Positions 54,719 to 63,316 of a DNA stretch of 64,000 nt are shown piece after piece; the stretch's first letter is position 1; each line of letters begins with the position of its first letter. Made by a program: the position numbers and the translations under genes. Where the stretch lies: contig JAFEFC010000039.1 of the NCBI GenBank assembly GCA_018240785.1, positions 1 through 64,000 of the forward strand, read 5' to 3'. Source of the DNA: Pseudomonadota bacterium (GTDB lineage: Bacteria > Pseudomonadota > Gammaproteobacteria > Burkholderiales > Rhodocyclaceae). The notes under the pieces are model-generated. The model did not search any database and had not been told where the DNA came from. It was given only the letters and a program-made list of their open reading frames with translations.

Positions 54719-56041
54719 TCAGGGCTGGCCGAGGTAGTCCAGCGCCATCGCCGTCATCGCCTTCGCGCCAACCGCCAGCGAGGCCTCGTCGATCTCGAAC
54801 TTCGGCGAGTGGTTGGGCGCAGCCGTCTTTTCCTTGCCCGGCGTGCTCGAGCCGAGGAAGAAGAACACGCCCGGCACCTTCTTCGAGAACTCGGAGAAAT
54901 CCTCCGACGCGGTCAGCTTGGGCGTGATCACCGCCTTGCCGCCGGTCACCTGCTGCATCGTCGGCAGCATGCGGGTGCTCAGATCGGCATTATTGACGGT
55001 GGTCGAGTAGCCGGGCTTCATGAAGGTGACTTCTGCCTTCGCGCCGCTCGCCTGGGCGATGGACTCCGCCGTGGCGCGCATGCGCGCCAGCGTGTCGTCG
55101 CGCATGCCATCGTCGAAGGTGCGCACCGTGCCCAGCAGGTCCACGCTCTCGGGGATGATGTTCTCGCGGTTGCCGCCGTGGATGGAGCCGATCGAGATCA
55201 CCGCCGGCTCCTTCGTCAGGTTGAGCTGGCGGCTGACGATGGTCTGCAGGCCCATGACGATCTGCGCGGTGCTGACGATCGGGTCCACGCCGTTCCACGG
55301 AAAGCCGCCGTGCGTCTGCTTGCCGCTGACCTTGATCGCGAACGAATCGCCCGAGGCCAGGATCGGACCCGAGCGGTAGCCGATGGTGCCCACCGGGAAG
55401 GCCGGGATCATGTGCAGGCCGAACACCGCGTCGACCTTGGGGTTGTCGAGCGCGCCGGCATCCACCATGGCCAGCGCGCCGATGTGGTCATGCTCGTCCT
55501 TGAGCGCCTCGGACGGGCCTTCCTCCGCGGGCTGGAACAGGAACTTCACCGTGCCCGGAATCTGCTCGCGCATGCCGGCCAGCACTTCCGCGGTGGCCAT
55601 CAGGATGGCGGTGTGCGCGTCGTGGCCGCAGGCGTGCATCACGTCGACTTCCTTGCCCATGTGCTTGCCCTTGGCCTTGGAGGCGAACGGCAGATCCACC
55701 AGCTCCTTGACCGGCAGCGCGTCCATGTCGGCACGCAGCGCCACCACCTTGCCCGGCTTGCCGCCCTTCAGGATGCCCACCACGCCAGTGCCGCCCACGC
55801 CGGTCTTCACTTCCAGGCCCAGGCTACGCAGGTGATCGGCCACCAGCTTGGCGGTGCGCACTTCCTGGTTCGACAGCTCGGGGTGCTGGTGGATGTCGCG
55901 CCGCCAGCCGACCAGCTTGCTTTCGATCGCGCCGACGCGGGTCTCGATGTTCTTCAGCACGCTGTCTTCGACGGCATGCGCGGACGACACCGCGCCCACC
56001 AGCAGGGCGCCCAGGGCCAGGCTCAGGGTCTTGGTCTTCAT
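54719..56041 (-). CDS. M20 family amidohydrolase, exported
   Basis: The 440-residue protein has a signal peptide (MKTKTLSLALGALLVGAVSSAHAVED) and a full M20 (hippurate/IAA-amino acid hydrolase) catalytic domain: DIHQHPELS, ALRADMDALPV, the metal site VMHACGHDAHTAILM and FQPAEEGP with the catalytic Glu. It should cleave N-acyl amino acids or short amides in the periplasm. The LysR regulator is divergent, with a shared 134-bp region, and is its probable regulator. Confidence 0.92.
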   Translation of the reverse strand: MKTKTLSLALGALLVGAVSSAHAVEDSVLKNIETRVGAIESKLVGWRRDIHQHPELSNQEVRTAKLVADHLRSLGLEVKTGVGGTGVVGILKGGKPGKVVALRADMDALPVKELVDLPFASKAKGKHMGKEVDVMHACGHDAHTAILMATAEVLAGMREQIPGTVKFLFQPAEEGPSEALKDEHDHIGALAMVDAGALDNPKVDAVFGLHMIPAFPVGTIGYRSGPILASGDSFAIKVSGKQTHGGFPWNGVDPIVSTAQIVMGLQTIVSRQLNLTKEPAVISIGSIHGGNRENIIPESVDLLGTVRTFDDGMRDDTLARMRATAESIAQASGAKAEVTFMKPGYSTTVNNADLSTRMLPTMQQVTGGKAVITPKLTASEDFSEFSKKVPGVFFFLGSSTPGKEKTAAPNHSPKFEIDEASLAVGAKAMTAMALDYLGQP

Positions 56042-56157
56042 GGATTGTCTCCTCGTTGGATTCTTGTGATTCGCGCGCCGGCCGGCACACGACGTCAGCC
56101 GGCGCGCAGCTTACGAACGGGAGTACGATGCGTCCAATGCGAATTTCTCGTCAGTTC

Positions 56158-56174
56158 GATTACCAGTTGTAATC
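56158..56174. promoter_or_regulatory. LysR-box at the start of the LysR gene
   Basis: GATTAC (56158-56163) and GTAATC (56169-56174) form a perfect palindrome with a 5-base spacer, the T-N11-A pattern ATTAC-N5-GTAAT of LysR binding sites. It ends 1 base before the LysR ATG, in the gap with the divergent M20 gene. Confidence 0.7.
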
Positions 56175-56175
56175 A

Positions 56176-57075
56176 ATGAATCTCGCCCAACTGCGGCACC
56201 TGATCGCGATCGCCGAACACCAGTCCTTCCGCAAGGCAGCCGACGCATTGTGCCTGACGCAGCCCGCGCTGAGCCGCAGCATCCAGGCGCTGGAGGACGA
56301 ACTGGAAGTCAGGCTCATCGACCGCGTCGGCCGGCGCAACACGCTCACCGCCTACGGCCGCCAGGTGGTCGATAGCGCCCGGCGCATCCTCGCCGAGACG
56401 GCCGAATTGAAGCGCAGCGTGTCCTTGCTGCGCGAGGGCCGCATCGGCGACATCGCCATCGGCCTCGGCCCCACGCCGGCCTCGATCCTGATGGTGCCCT
56501 TCCTCGCTGAAATGGCGACGCACCACCCCGGCGTGAAGGTCAGGATCGCGCGCGGCGCGGTCGACATGCTGGTGCAGTCCCTGCGCAGTGAAACGGTCGA
56601 AGTCATCGCCGTCGACCGCCGCGCGCTGTCGCCCGCCGACGACCTGCGTGTCGAGCCGCTTACCCCGCTGCGCGGCGGCTTCCTGTGCCGCAGCGGCCAC
56701 CCGCTGCTCGGCCTGCCACACATCGATCTCGCCGAACTGCGCCGCTACCCGGTGGCCTCGATGCCGCTCAGCGACGAGCTCGCCCGCATCCTCGTCGCCG
56801 AGCTCGGCCCCGATGCCCACCCCGAGCGCATGGTCACGATCAACAGCGAGGATGTCAGTGCGCTGCTCGACGTGGTCGAAGCCACCGACGCCGTGTTCTT
56901 CGGCATCTTCGCCAGCGCCCGCGCCCGCATCGCCGCTGGCCGGGTGCAGGAGATCCGCGTCGAGCCGCACGCGGAGCGGGTCGGGCACTATGCGCTGGTG
57001 AGCCTGGCGAGGCGGAGCGAATCGCCGGCGGTGGAACTGTTCAGGCAGTTCGCGCGCGAGCAGTTCCGCGAGTGA
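56176..57075 (+). CDS. LysR family transcriptional regulator
   Basis: The 299-residue protein has the N-terminal LysR helix-turn-helix (MNLAQLRHLIAIAEHQSFRKAADALCLTQ... PALSRSIQALEDELEVRLIDR) and a complete effector-binding domain with GDIAIGLGPTPASI. It is a typical full-length regulator. A LysR-box palindrome lies directly before its ATG, so autoregulation is likely. The divergent M20 amidohydrolase is the probable target. No Shine-Dalgarno is visible because the box occupies that position. Confidence 0.92.
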   Translation: MNLAQLRHLIAIAEHQSFRKAADALCLTQPALSRSIQALEDELEVRLIDRVGRRNTLTAYGRQVVDSARRILAETAELKRSVSLLREGRIGDIAIGLGPTPASILMVPFLAEMATHHPGVKVRIARGAVDMLVQSLRSETVEVIAVDRRALSPADDLRVEPLTPLRGGFLCRSGHPLLGLPHIDLAELRRYPVASMPLSDELARILVAELGPDAHPERMVTINSEDVSALLDVVEATDAVFFGIFASARARIAAGRVQEIRVEPHAERVGHYALVSLARRSESPAVELFRQFAREQFRE

Positions 57076-57103
57076 GCGGGATGTCGGCGCAGGCGCGCCG
57101 CGA

Positions 57104-57769
57104 TCAGCCTTGCGCCGGCTCCGCCCCTGCGTCCGGGGCGGGAGGGTTCAGCCGCTCCATCATGCGCACGAGGTCGGGCAGCGTCTTCGCGCCCATCTTG
57201 TTCATGATGTTGTGGCGATGCACCTTGATCGTCATCTCCGAGATGCCGAGGTCCGCCGCCGCCTGCTTGTTCAACGCCCCCTTCACGATGTAGGCGATGA
57301 CTTCCCTTTCGCGGGCGGTCAGCAGCTCGTAGCGGCGCCGGATCTCGCCGATTTCGCGCGCTTCGCGCTGGCTGCCGTGCGAGCGCGCCAGGGCGGAGCG
57401 GATGGCGGCGAGCAGTTCCTCGTCGCGGAAGGGCTTGGGGAGAAATTCGATGGCCCCCTTCTTCATCGCCCGCACCGCCATCGGCACGTCGCCGTGGGCG
57501 GTGATGAAGATGATTGGCAGCGGCGGATCGAGGTCGGCGAGCTGCGCCTGCAGTTCGAGCCCGCTGAGGCCCGGCATGCGCACGTCCAGGATCAGGCAGG
57601 CCGCGCCGGCATGGCGTGGTGCCGCGAGGAAGGCCGCAGCCGACGGATGGGTGTCGACGGACAGGCCGACGGAACGGATCAGGCTGCTGAGCGCCTCCCG
57701 TACCGAGAGATCGTCATCGACCACATACACCCATTCGGACTCCGCCGCGGCGGCCTTGCCCGTGCTCAT
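57104..57769 (-). CDS. tmoT: TodT/TmoT-like response regulator (FixJ/LuxR family)
   Basis: The 221-residue protein has a receiver domain (VYVVDDDLSVREAL; phospho-acceptor Asp62 in LILDVRMPG; Lys in FLPKPF near 112) and a LuxR-type output domain with LTAREREVIAYIVKGALNKQAAADLGISEM. This is the FixJ/TodT architecture. It follows the TodS-like double kinase by 26 bp in the same direction. In TodST/TmoST it activates toluene catabolic promoters. A GTG four codons upstream is an alternative start. Confidence 0.85.
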   Translation of the reverse strand: MSTGKAAAAESEWVYVVDDDLSVREALSSLIRSVGLSVDTHPSAAAFLAAPRHAGAACLILDVRMPGLSGLELQAQLADLDPPLPIIFITAHGDVPMAVRAMKKGAIEFLPKPFRDEELLAAIRSALARSHGSQREAREIGEIRRRYELLTAREREVIAYIVKGALNKQAAADLGISEMTIKVHRHNIMNKMGAKTLPDLVRMMERLNPPAPDAGAEPAQG

Positions 57770-57795
57770 CGTCGTCGTCACCGTCGCACCCGTTC

Positions 57796-60702
57796 TCAGT
57801 TGTCCGGAATGGTGAACGAAAAGCACGCGCCGGGGCCCCTGCTCCTGTCCAGCCACAGGCGGCCGCCATGGTTCTCGACGATGCTGCGACTGATCGCCAG
57901 CCCCATTCCCAGTCCCTCCGGCTTGGTGGAGAAGAAGGCCTCGAAGAGCCGTTCCTCCGATTCCTCTGCGATGCCCGGGCCGCTGTCATGCACCGAGAAC
58001 TGCAAGCCTCCCGCGGGACCCCTCGTCACCGCAATGCGCAGCGAGCGCTTGCCTTCCGGCTGGTCGCGCATCGCATCCACCGCATTCACGATCAGGTTGA
58101 GGATCACCTGCTGCAGTTGAACCGGATCCGCCATCAGCCAGGGCCGGGGCTCGGCGAGTTCCACCGTCGCCCGCACACCGGCTTCCGCGAGCAGCGCCTG
58201 CAGCATCTGCAGCAACTCGTCGAGCAGGTGCGCCACGTCGACGCGCTCGCGATGGATGTCGCCCGCCCGCAGGAAACCGCGGATGCGCGCGATCACCGAA
58301 CTGGCCAGGCTGGCGTCGCGGTTGAGCCGCTTGAGCGCTGCGGCCACCTCGACGAGGTTGGGCGAGTCATGCGCGAGCCAGCGCAGCGCGGCCTCGCTGT
58401 TGGTGATCACCGCCGCCAGCGGCTGGTTGATCTCGTGCGCGATCGTGGCCACGAGTTCGCCCATCGCGGTGTAGCGCGCCACCCGTGCCAGTTCGTTGCG
58501 CGTGGCCGTCAGCGAGCGCTCGGCTTCCATGCGCTGGGTGATGTCCTCGACGATCACCGCCAGCATCGGGCCGTCCTCCTCGAGGGCCGGAATGCGTGAC
58601 ACGCACACGTTGGCCCACAGGTGGCCGCCGCCCTTCTTCTCGTAACGCTTCTGCAGCGTGTAGCTGGGGAATTCGCCGTCGAACAGTCCGTCCACGTTGC
58701 GCCGCGTCATGGCCTGCTGCGAAGGATCGGTGATCTCCATCAGGGAGACACCGGAGAGCTCCTCGGCGCCATAGCCCAGCATGCGCCGCAGCGCCGGATT
58801 GGCGGAAAGGATCCTGCCTTCACGGTCCGCGAGCGCGATGCCCACCGCGGTGTTCTCGTACAGCCCGAGCCAGCGGCGGTCCATCACCTGCAGCGCGGTC
58901 AGGCTCTGCTGCAGGGATTTGCGGCTCGCCACGAGGCCCGCCGTGAGCTCCAGGATGTCCGAGGCCTGCGAATTGAGTTCCTTCTGCAGGATGTCCACGG
59001 TGCGTTTCACCGTCACCAGGTTGCGCGCCCGGGCACGCAGTTCCTGCGCCGAGAAGGGCTTGGTGAGGAAGTCCTGCACCAGATGTTCGAGCAGGTTCTC
59101 GCGCAGCGCGTCATCGGCCCGCGCCGACAGCACCAGCACCGGCACCTTGGGGAAGTCCTGCCGCGCGGCCAGGGCGCGCACGAAGCGTTCGCCGTCCCAG
59201 CGCGGCATCATCAGGTCGGCGATGATCAGGTCCGGCGGATCGGCGATGGCGGCCTGGAAGGCCGACGCGCCGTCCTCGCGCAGCAGCACGTTGTATTCGT
59301 CGGAGAGCACGTCGTACAGGAACAGGCGGAGATCGGCATTGTCCTCGGCCACCAGCACCCTCGGCTTGCCCGGCTGCCTTGCCGCCTCCGCGAGTGGCGG
59401 CAAGGCAGCCGGCGCCAGCGGCCCGAGGAGTTCCTGCGACAGGGGCGCATCGGCCGCGCTGCCGCTGCGCACGAAGCTGCCTTCGGGCGCCCGCGCCGGA
59501 AACTCCACCTGGAAGATCGCTCCCCCGCCGGGCGCATCGACCACCACCACCGTGCCTCGATGCAGCTCCACGAACTCCCTGACGATGCTCAGCCCCAGCC
59601 CGCTGCCGCTGGCGCCGAGGCCTTCGCTTCCCTGGGTGAAACGTTCGAAGATGTGCCGCTTCAGCGCATCGGGTACGCCAGGGCCGCTGTCCTGCACGCT
59701 GATCAGCACCCGGCCCCGCCGCACGCGTTCCACCGCGCACACGATGCGTCCCCCCGCCGGCGTGAACTTGAAGGCGTTCGACAGCAGGTTGCTCAGCACG
59801 CGCACGAACTTGGCCCGGTCCACGTCGGCGTAAAGCTCGTCCTCGCCACGCAGCGTCAGGGTGATGCCGTGGTCCTCGGCGGCAGCATCGAATCCGGCCG
59901 CCGTCTCGCGCACGAGGGCGGCCACGTTGGCGTGCACATAGGCCATCGGCATGCGCTCGGCATCGATGCGGGCCAGGTCGAGCAGGTTGTTCACCTGTTG
60001 CAGCAGGGAGCGGGCATTGCGCTGGATGGTGGCGAGGCGGAATCGCTCCCGTTCGTCGAATCGCGCCCCTTCCTTGATGAGCTGGTCGACCGGGCCGAGG
60101 ATGAGGGTGAGCGGCGTGCGCAATTCGTGGCTCACGTTGGCGAAGAATCGCGTCTTGTAGCCATCGAGCTCCTTCAGCCGCTCCAGCGCCACCTGCAGTT
60201 CGCTGTTCTTGCGTGACAGTTCGGCGCTGCTGGCGATCTTCTCGGTGATGTTGCGCCCTTCGGGCAGCAGGAAGGCCACCTTGCCGTCGTCGTCGAGGAT
60301 GGGCTTGAGCGAGAAATCGATGACGATCGTGCGGTTGCCCTGGAGATCGCCGAACACCTCGAAGTCGCAGCGCACGAAACGGCCGGTTCCGGCCTCGGCG
60401 ATCATCTGCCGCACCCGCTCACGCACTTCTTCCGACACCGCCCACCAGCGCGCCTGCCAGAAGGGCTTGCCGATCACGTCCTCCAGGCAGAGTCCGGCGC
60501 CGTCGAGGGCCGCCCGGTTGATTTCCAGCAGGGTCCCGTCCAGGTCGAGCAGGCCGAGGAACTCGTACATGGCGTCGAGGATGATGCGCGCCATCTTCTG
60601 CCGCCGCACATCCCGCGCGTCGGCGGCGTCGATCACCACGCCGCGCACCGAGGTGCGCCCGGCCACCCTGCAGATGTCGTCGTCCGGATTCACGTCCACC
60701 AT
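57796..60702 (-). CDS. tmoS: TodS/TmoS-like hybrid sensor kinase with two kinase modules
   Basis: The 968-residue protein has the rare TodS layout: PAS (about 40-160), kinase 1 with His191 in FFANVSHELRTPLT and an ATPase domain (SNAFKFTPAGG), a receiver with Asp496 in LIIADLMMPRWDG, PAS 2 (about 610-720), and kinase 2 with His756 in ATIAHEINQPLAAV and GLGMGLAISRS. There are no membrane helices, so it is cytoplasmic. TodS/TmoS/TutC sense toluene and related aromatics through PAS 1. The neighbouring toluene monooxygenase and response regulator genes support the same role. Confidence 0.88.
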   Translation of the reverse strand: MVDVNPDDDICRVAGRTSVRGVVIDAADARDVRRQKMARIILDAMYEFLGLLDLDGTLLEINRAALDGAGLCLEDVIGKPFWQARWWAVSEEVRERVRQMIAEAGTGRFVRCDFEVFGDLQGNRTIVIDFSLKPILDDDGKVAFLLPEGRNITEKIASSAELSRKNSELQVALERLKELDGYKTRFFANVSHELRTPLTLILGPVDQLIKEGARFDERERFRLATIQRNARSLLQQVNNLLDLARIDAERMPMAYVHANVAALVRETAAGFDAAAEDHGITLTLRGEDELYADVDRAKFVRVLSNLLSNAFKFTPAGGRIVCAVERVRRGRVLISVQDSGPGVPDALKRHIFERFTQGSEGLGASGSGLGLSIVREFVELHRGTVVVVDAPGGGAIFQVEFPARAPEGSFVRSGSAADAPLSQELLGPLAPAALPPLAEAARQPGKPRVLVAEDNADLRLFLYDVLSDEYNVLLREDGASAFQAAIADPPDLIIADLMMPRWDGERFVRALAARQDFPKVPVLVLSARADDALRENLLEHLVQDFLTKPFSAQELRARARNLVTVKRTVDILQKELNSQASDILELTAGLVASRKSLQQSLTALQVMDRRWLGLYENTAVGIALADREGRILSANPALRRMLGYGAEELSGVSLMEITDPSQQAMTRRNVDGLFDGEFPSYTLQKRYEKKGGGHLWANVCVSRIPALEEDGPMLAVIVEDITQRMEAERSLTATRNELARVARYTAMGELVATIAHEINQPLAAVITNSEAALRWLAHDSPNLVEVAAALKRLNRDASLASSVIARIRGFLRAGDIHRERVDVAHLLDELLQMLQALLAEAGVRATVELAEPRPWLMADPVQLQQVILNLIVNAVDAMRDQPEGKRSLRIAVTRGPAGGLQFSVHDSGPGIAEESEERLFEAFFSTKPEGLGMGLAISRSIVENHGGRLWLDRSRGPGACFSFTIPDN

Positions 60703-60801
60703 CGCCTCGCCCCTCGCCTGGTCTGCCGCCCGCTTACGCACGTGCGGCGGCCCGACGCACGAGATCCGCGCATCGGGCCCGTCTTCCGCAAGAGTGCGCG
60801 C

Positions 60802-62208
60802 TCAGAAGCGATAGGTGTAGACCAGCGTCGCATTGTCCTGGGCGTGGCTCACCCGTATCGGGGCCGAGGTATTCGGCAAACCGTCGTTGTCCATGGACTC
60901 CTGGAAAGCGTGGGACCAGGCGAAGTCCACGCTCGAGGCGGGCGACAGGGCGTAGCCGAAGCCGGCCGACAGGTGCTTGCGCGGAATCGCCGGGATCACG
61001 GCGAGCAGCGTCGATGAGCGCAGCGCCTGTTGCGCCAGCCGCAGGCCGCCGCGCAGCGTCCAGTGCGAATCCACCTGCCAGGCCGCGCCGAGCGCCAGGA
61101 TGGTCTGGTCCCGGTAGTCCTGGGGCAGCCGGACGTTCAGCTCGCCGCCGCCATCCGCGGCAAATCCCACCTTGATGTCCTTCATCGTGTCGGACCAGAA
61201 CACCCGCGACACGTCGGCCGCAACGGTAAGTTGCTCGTTCACCCGCTGGCTCAGCCCGAGGTTGAGCACGGCCGGCATCTGGAAGTCGCGGATGCGCAAC
61301 CTGCCCTGCAGCGGAATCTGTCCGGCGACGCCGTCCACCGCGGTGAGGGTGGCGCGGCCGTCCATGTCGGACATCTGGCTGCGCGTGGTGTAGGCGGCGC
61401 CGATCCGGGTGTCGGCCGACAGGGCGTAGGTCATGCCGACGCGGGCGGTGTAGCCCCAGGCGTTGACCCCGCTCGCCAGCGGGGCATTGCGCGTCAGGCT
61501 GAAGTGGGCGCCGCGCAGGTCCGGCAGGCCGCCCAGCACCGGCAGCAGGCTGCCCGACACGCGTCCGGCGCCGATCAGGCTGCCCACCTGGTCGGCGCCC
61601 TGCAGCAGGTCGAGGTTCAGGCCCTGCCACACCGCATCGACGCCGCCACCGACGGTCAGGGCATCCGACACGCGGAAGCTGGCGGCCAGCGGAATGTTCA
61701 GCACCAGCAGCCGGCTGGAGTTCTCCAGCCCGGTGTCGAGTCCGCCGTTCGCCCGCGACAGGAAGCTGCGGCGGCCGAACTCGGTCCCCAGCCCGCCCTG
61801 GGCGAAGGCGCCGAGCCCCAGGGTCCAGTCGCCGACCCGCTGCGCATAGGCCAGTTGCGGCGCGTAGTAAGGCCCGCGGTTGCTGCCGTGGTCATGCGAA
61901 TGCACGCTTTCGCCGCTGTCGCGGTTGCGCACGTCGATGTCGGTGGTGACGAGATCCAGCCCCACCATCGCGGCGTGATCCGCCGACATCAGCGACAGGG
62001 TGGCCGGATTGGTCATCATGCCGGCCGGGCCGACATCGTAGGCGGTGGCCACGCCGCCCATGGCGCGCGACACGGCGCCGAAGCCTTCGAGGCGGAAGAC
62101 GTCGGTGGCGTGCGCAGCGCCGGTCGCCGCAGCGACGGTGAGGGCGACGGTCGCCAGCTTCATGCCGCGACGGCCGGTGTGCTGCCGCTTCCGTTGTTCT
62201 GCTTTCAT
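60802..62208 (-). CDS. tmoX: FadL/TodX/TmoX-family hydrocarbon outer-membrane channel
   Basis: The 468-residue protein has a signal peptide (basic start, then MKLATVALTVAAATGAAHA, cleavage near 34). The FadL hallmark NPA follows (TNPATLSL, Asn67), then repeated beta-strands and a C-terminal Phe (TLVYTYRF), typical of outer-membrane barrels. TodX/TmoX/XylN let toluene cross the outer membrane. The ATG at 62208 has AGGGA before it; an internal ATG at 62163 is possible. It follows the reductase by 32 bp, consistent with one catabolic operon. Confidence 0.87.
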   Translation of the reverse strand: MKAEQRKRQHTGRRGMKLATVALTVAAATGAAHATDVFRLEGFGAVSRAMGGVATAYDVGPAGMMTNPATLSLMSADHAAMVGLDLVTTDIDVRNRDSGESVHSHDHGSNRGPYYAPQLAYAQRVGDWTLGLGAFAQGGLGTEFGRRSFLSRANGGLDTGLENSSRLLVLNIPLAASFRVSDALTVGGGVDAVWQGLNLDLLQGADQVGSLIGAGRVSGSLLPVLGGLPDLRGAHFSLTRNAPLASGVNAWGYTARVGMTYALSADTRIGAAYTTRSQMSDMDGRATLTAVDGVAGQIPLQGRLRIRDFQMPAVLNLGLSQRVNEQLTVAADVSRVFWSDTMKDIKVGFAADGGGELNVRLPQDYRDQTILALGAAWQVDSHWTLRGGLRLAQQALRSSTLLAVIPAIPRKHLSAGFGYALSPASSVDFAWSHAFQESMDNDGLPNTSAPIRVSHAQDNATLVYTYRF

Positions 62209-62240
62209 TCTTGTCCCTGCATCGGTCCCTGGGCGGGACA

Positions 62241-63254
62241 TCAGAAGAATCGGTCGAAGTGGATCTGATCGAACGGCACGCTGTGGCCCACCATCAGCAT
62301 TTCCTGGAGGGCCTGGGTCATCGGCGGCGGTCCGGCGAAGTAGAACTCGTAGTTCGCGAGGGACGCCGGCAGGACCTGGGGCAGGTGGGTGTGCACGAAG
62401 CCGGTGGCACCTGCCCAGCCGTCTGCGCCCGGGGTGGAAACCACCGGGCAGTAGACGATCCGTTCGCCGAAGCCCGCGAGCTCGGCGAGCATGGCCTCGC
62501 CGCACACGTCGCGGGGCTCGCGCGCGCCGTAGAAGAAGTACAGCTTGCGCGATTCGAGCATTCCCGCTTGCGCCGCGCCGCGCGCGATCGAGATCATCGG
62601 CGCGAGGCCGGAGCCGCCCGCCACGCACACCAGGTCGCGCGGCGACGTCTCGCGCAGGTAGGCGACGCCGTAGGGCCCGTCCAGCCCGATCTCCGCACCG
62701 GGCCGCAGGTCGTCGAACAGCACCGCGGTGCCTTGTCCCTGCGCCACGCGGCGGATCTGGAAATGCCATTCGCCGTCCGCGTTGGGGAGGTTGGACAGCG
62801 AGTAGGCGCGCGAGGCCCCGACGCCGGGCAGGTCCAGCATGGCGAACTGGCCGGGCAGGAAGTCGGCCGGGCCGTCGGCGCGAAAGCGGAATTCGCGCAG
62901 GTCGTGGGTGAGGGCGGTGCTGCCGGTCAGCACCGCGCGACGCCGCCGCGGCCGGATTGGCGGCAGGTATTCCGGGCCGGTCGCGGCCTTGATGCGCACG
63001 TCGCCCACGGCGCGGCACTGGCACGCGAGGTGGCGGCCGCGCCGGCGGTCGCGCTCGACCAGGCCCGGGGCGTCCGGCCACAGGGTCTCGATCTCGCCCT
63101 GCAGCAGCTCGAACTTGCAGCCGCCGCACCCGCCCGAATTGCACTCGTAGGACAGCCCGACGCCGGCACGCAGGGCAGCCCGCAACAGGGTGTCGCCGGG
63201 TGCCTGCTCGAAGCGGGTGCCGTCCCGCTCATTGACGATCACTGGATGGCTCAT
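62241..63254 (-). CDS. tmoF: Toluene/phenol monooxygenase reductase (TmoF-like)
   Basis: The 337-residue protein is an electron-transfer reductase. A plant-type [2Fe-2S] ferredoxin domain has Cys38, Cys43, Cys46 and Cys78 (ECNSGGCGGCKFEL ... ACQC). An FAD domain has RAYSLSN near 166 and an NAD domain has GGSGLAP near 210. It moves electrons from NADH to the ferredoxin or hydroxylase of the monooxygenase. GGGGAGA precedes the ATG. It lies 62 bp after the hydroxylase beta subunit gene, as in tmoABCDEF operons. Confidence 0.88.
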   Translation of the reverse strand: MSHPVIVNERDGTRFEQAPGDTLLRAALRAGVGLSYECNSGGCGGCKFELLQGEIETLWPDAPGLVERDRRRGRHLACQCRAVGDVRIKAATGPEYLPPIRPRRRRAVLTGSTALTHDLREFRFRADGPADFLPGQFAMLDLPGVGASRAYSLSNLPNADGEWHFQIRRVAQGQGTAVLFDDLRPGAEIGLDGPYGVAYLRETSPRDLVCVAGGSGLAPMISIARGAAQAGMLESRKLYFFYGAREPRDVCGEAMLAELAGFGERIVYCPVVSTPGADGWAGATGFVHTHLPQVLPASLANYEFYFAGPPPMTQALQEMLMVGHSVPFDQIHFDRFF

Positions 63255-63316
63255 GGTGTCTCCCCGGCGCGCGCCGCCTCCCCGCAGGGCCGCGGCGCGC
63301 GCACGGTGTCGAGGAA

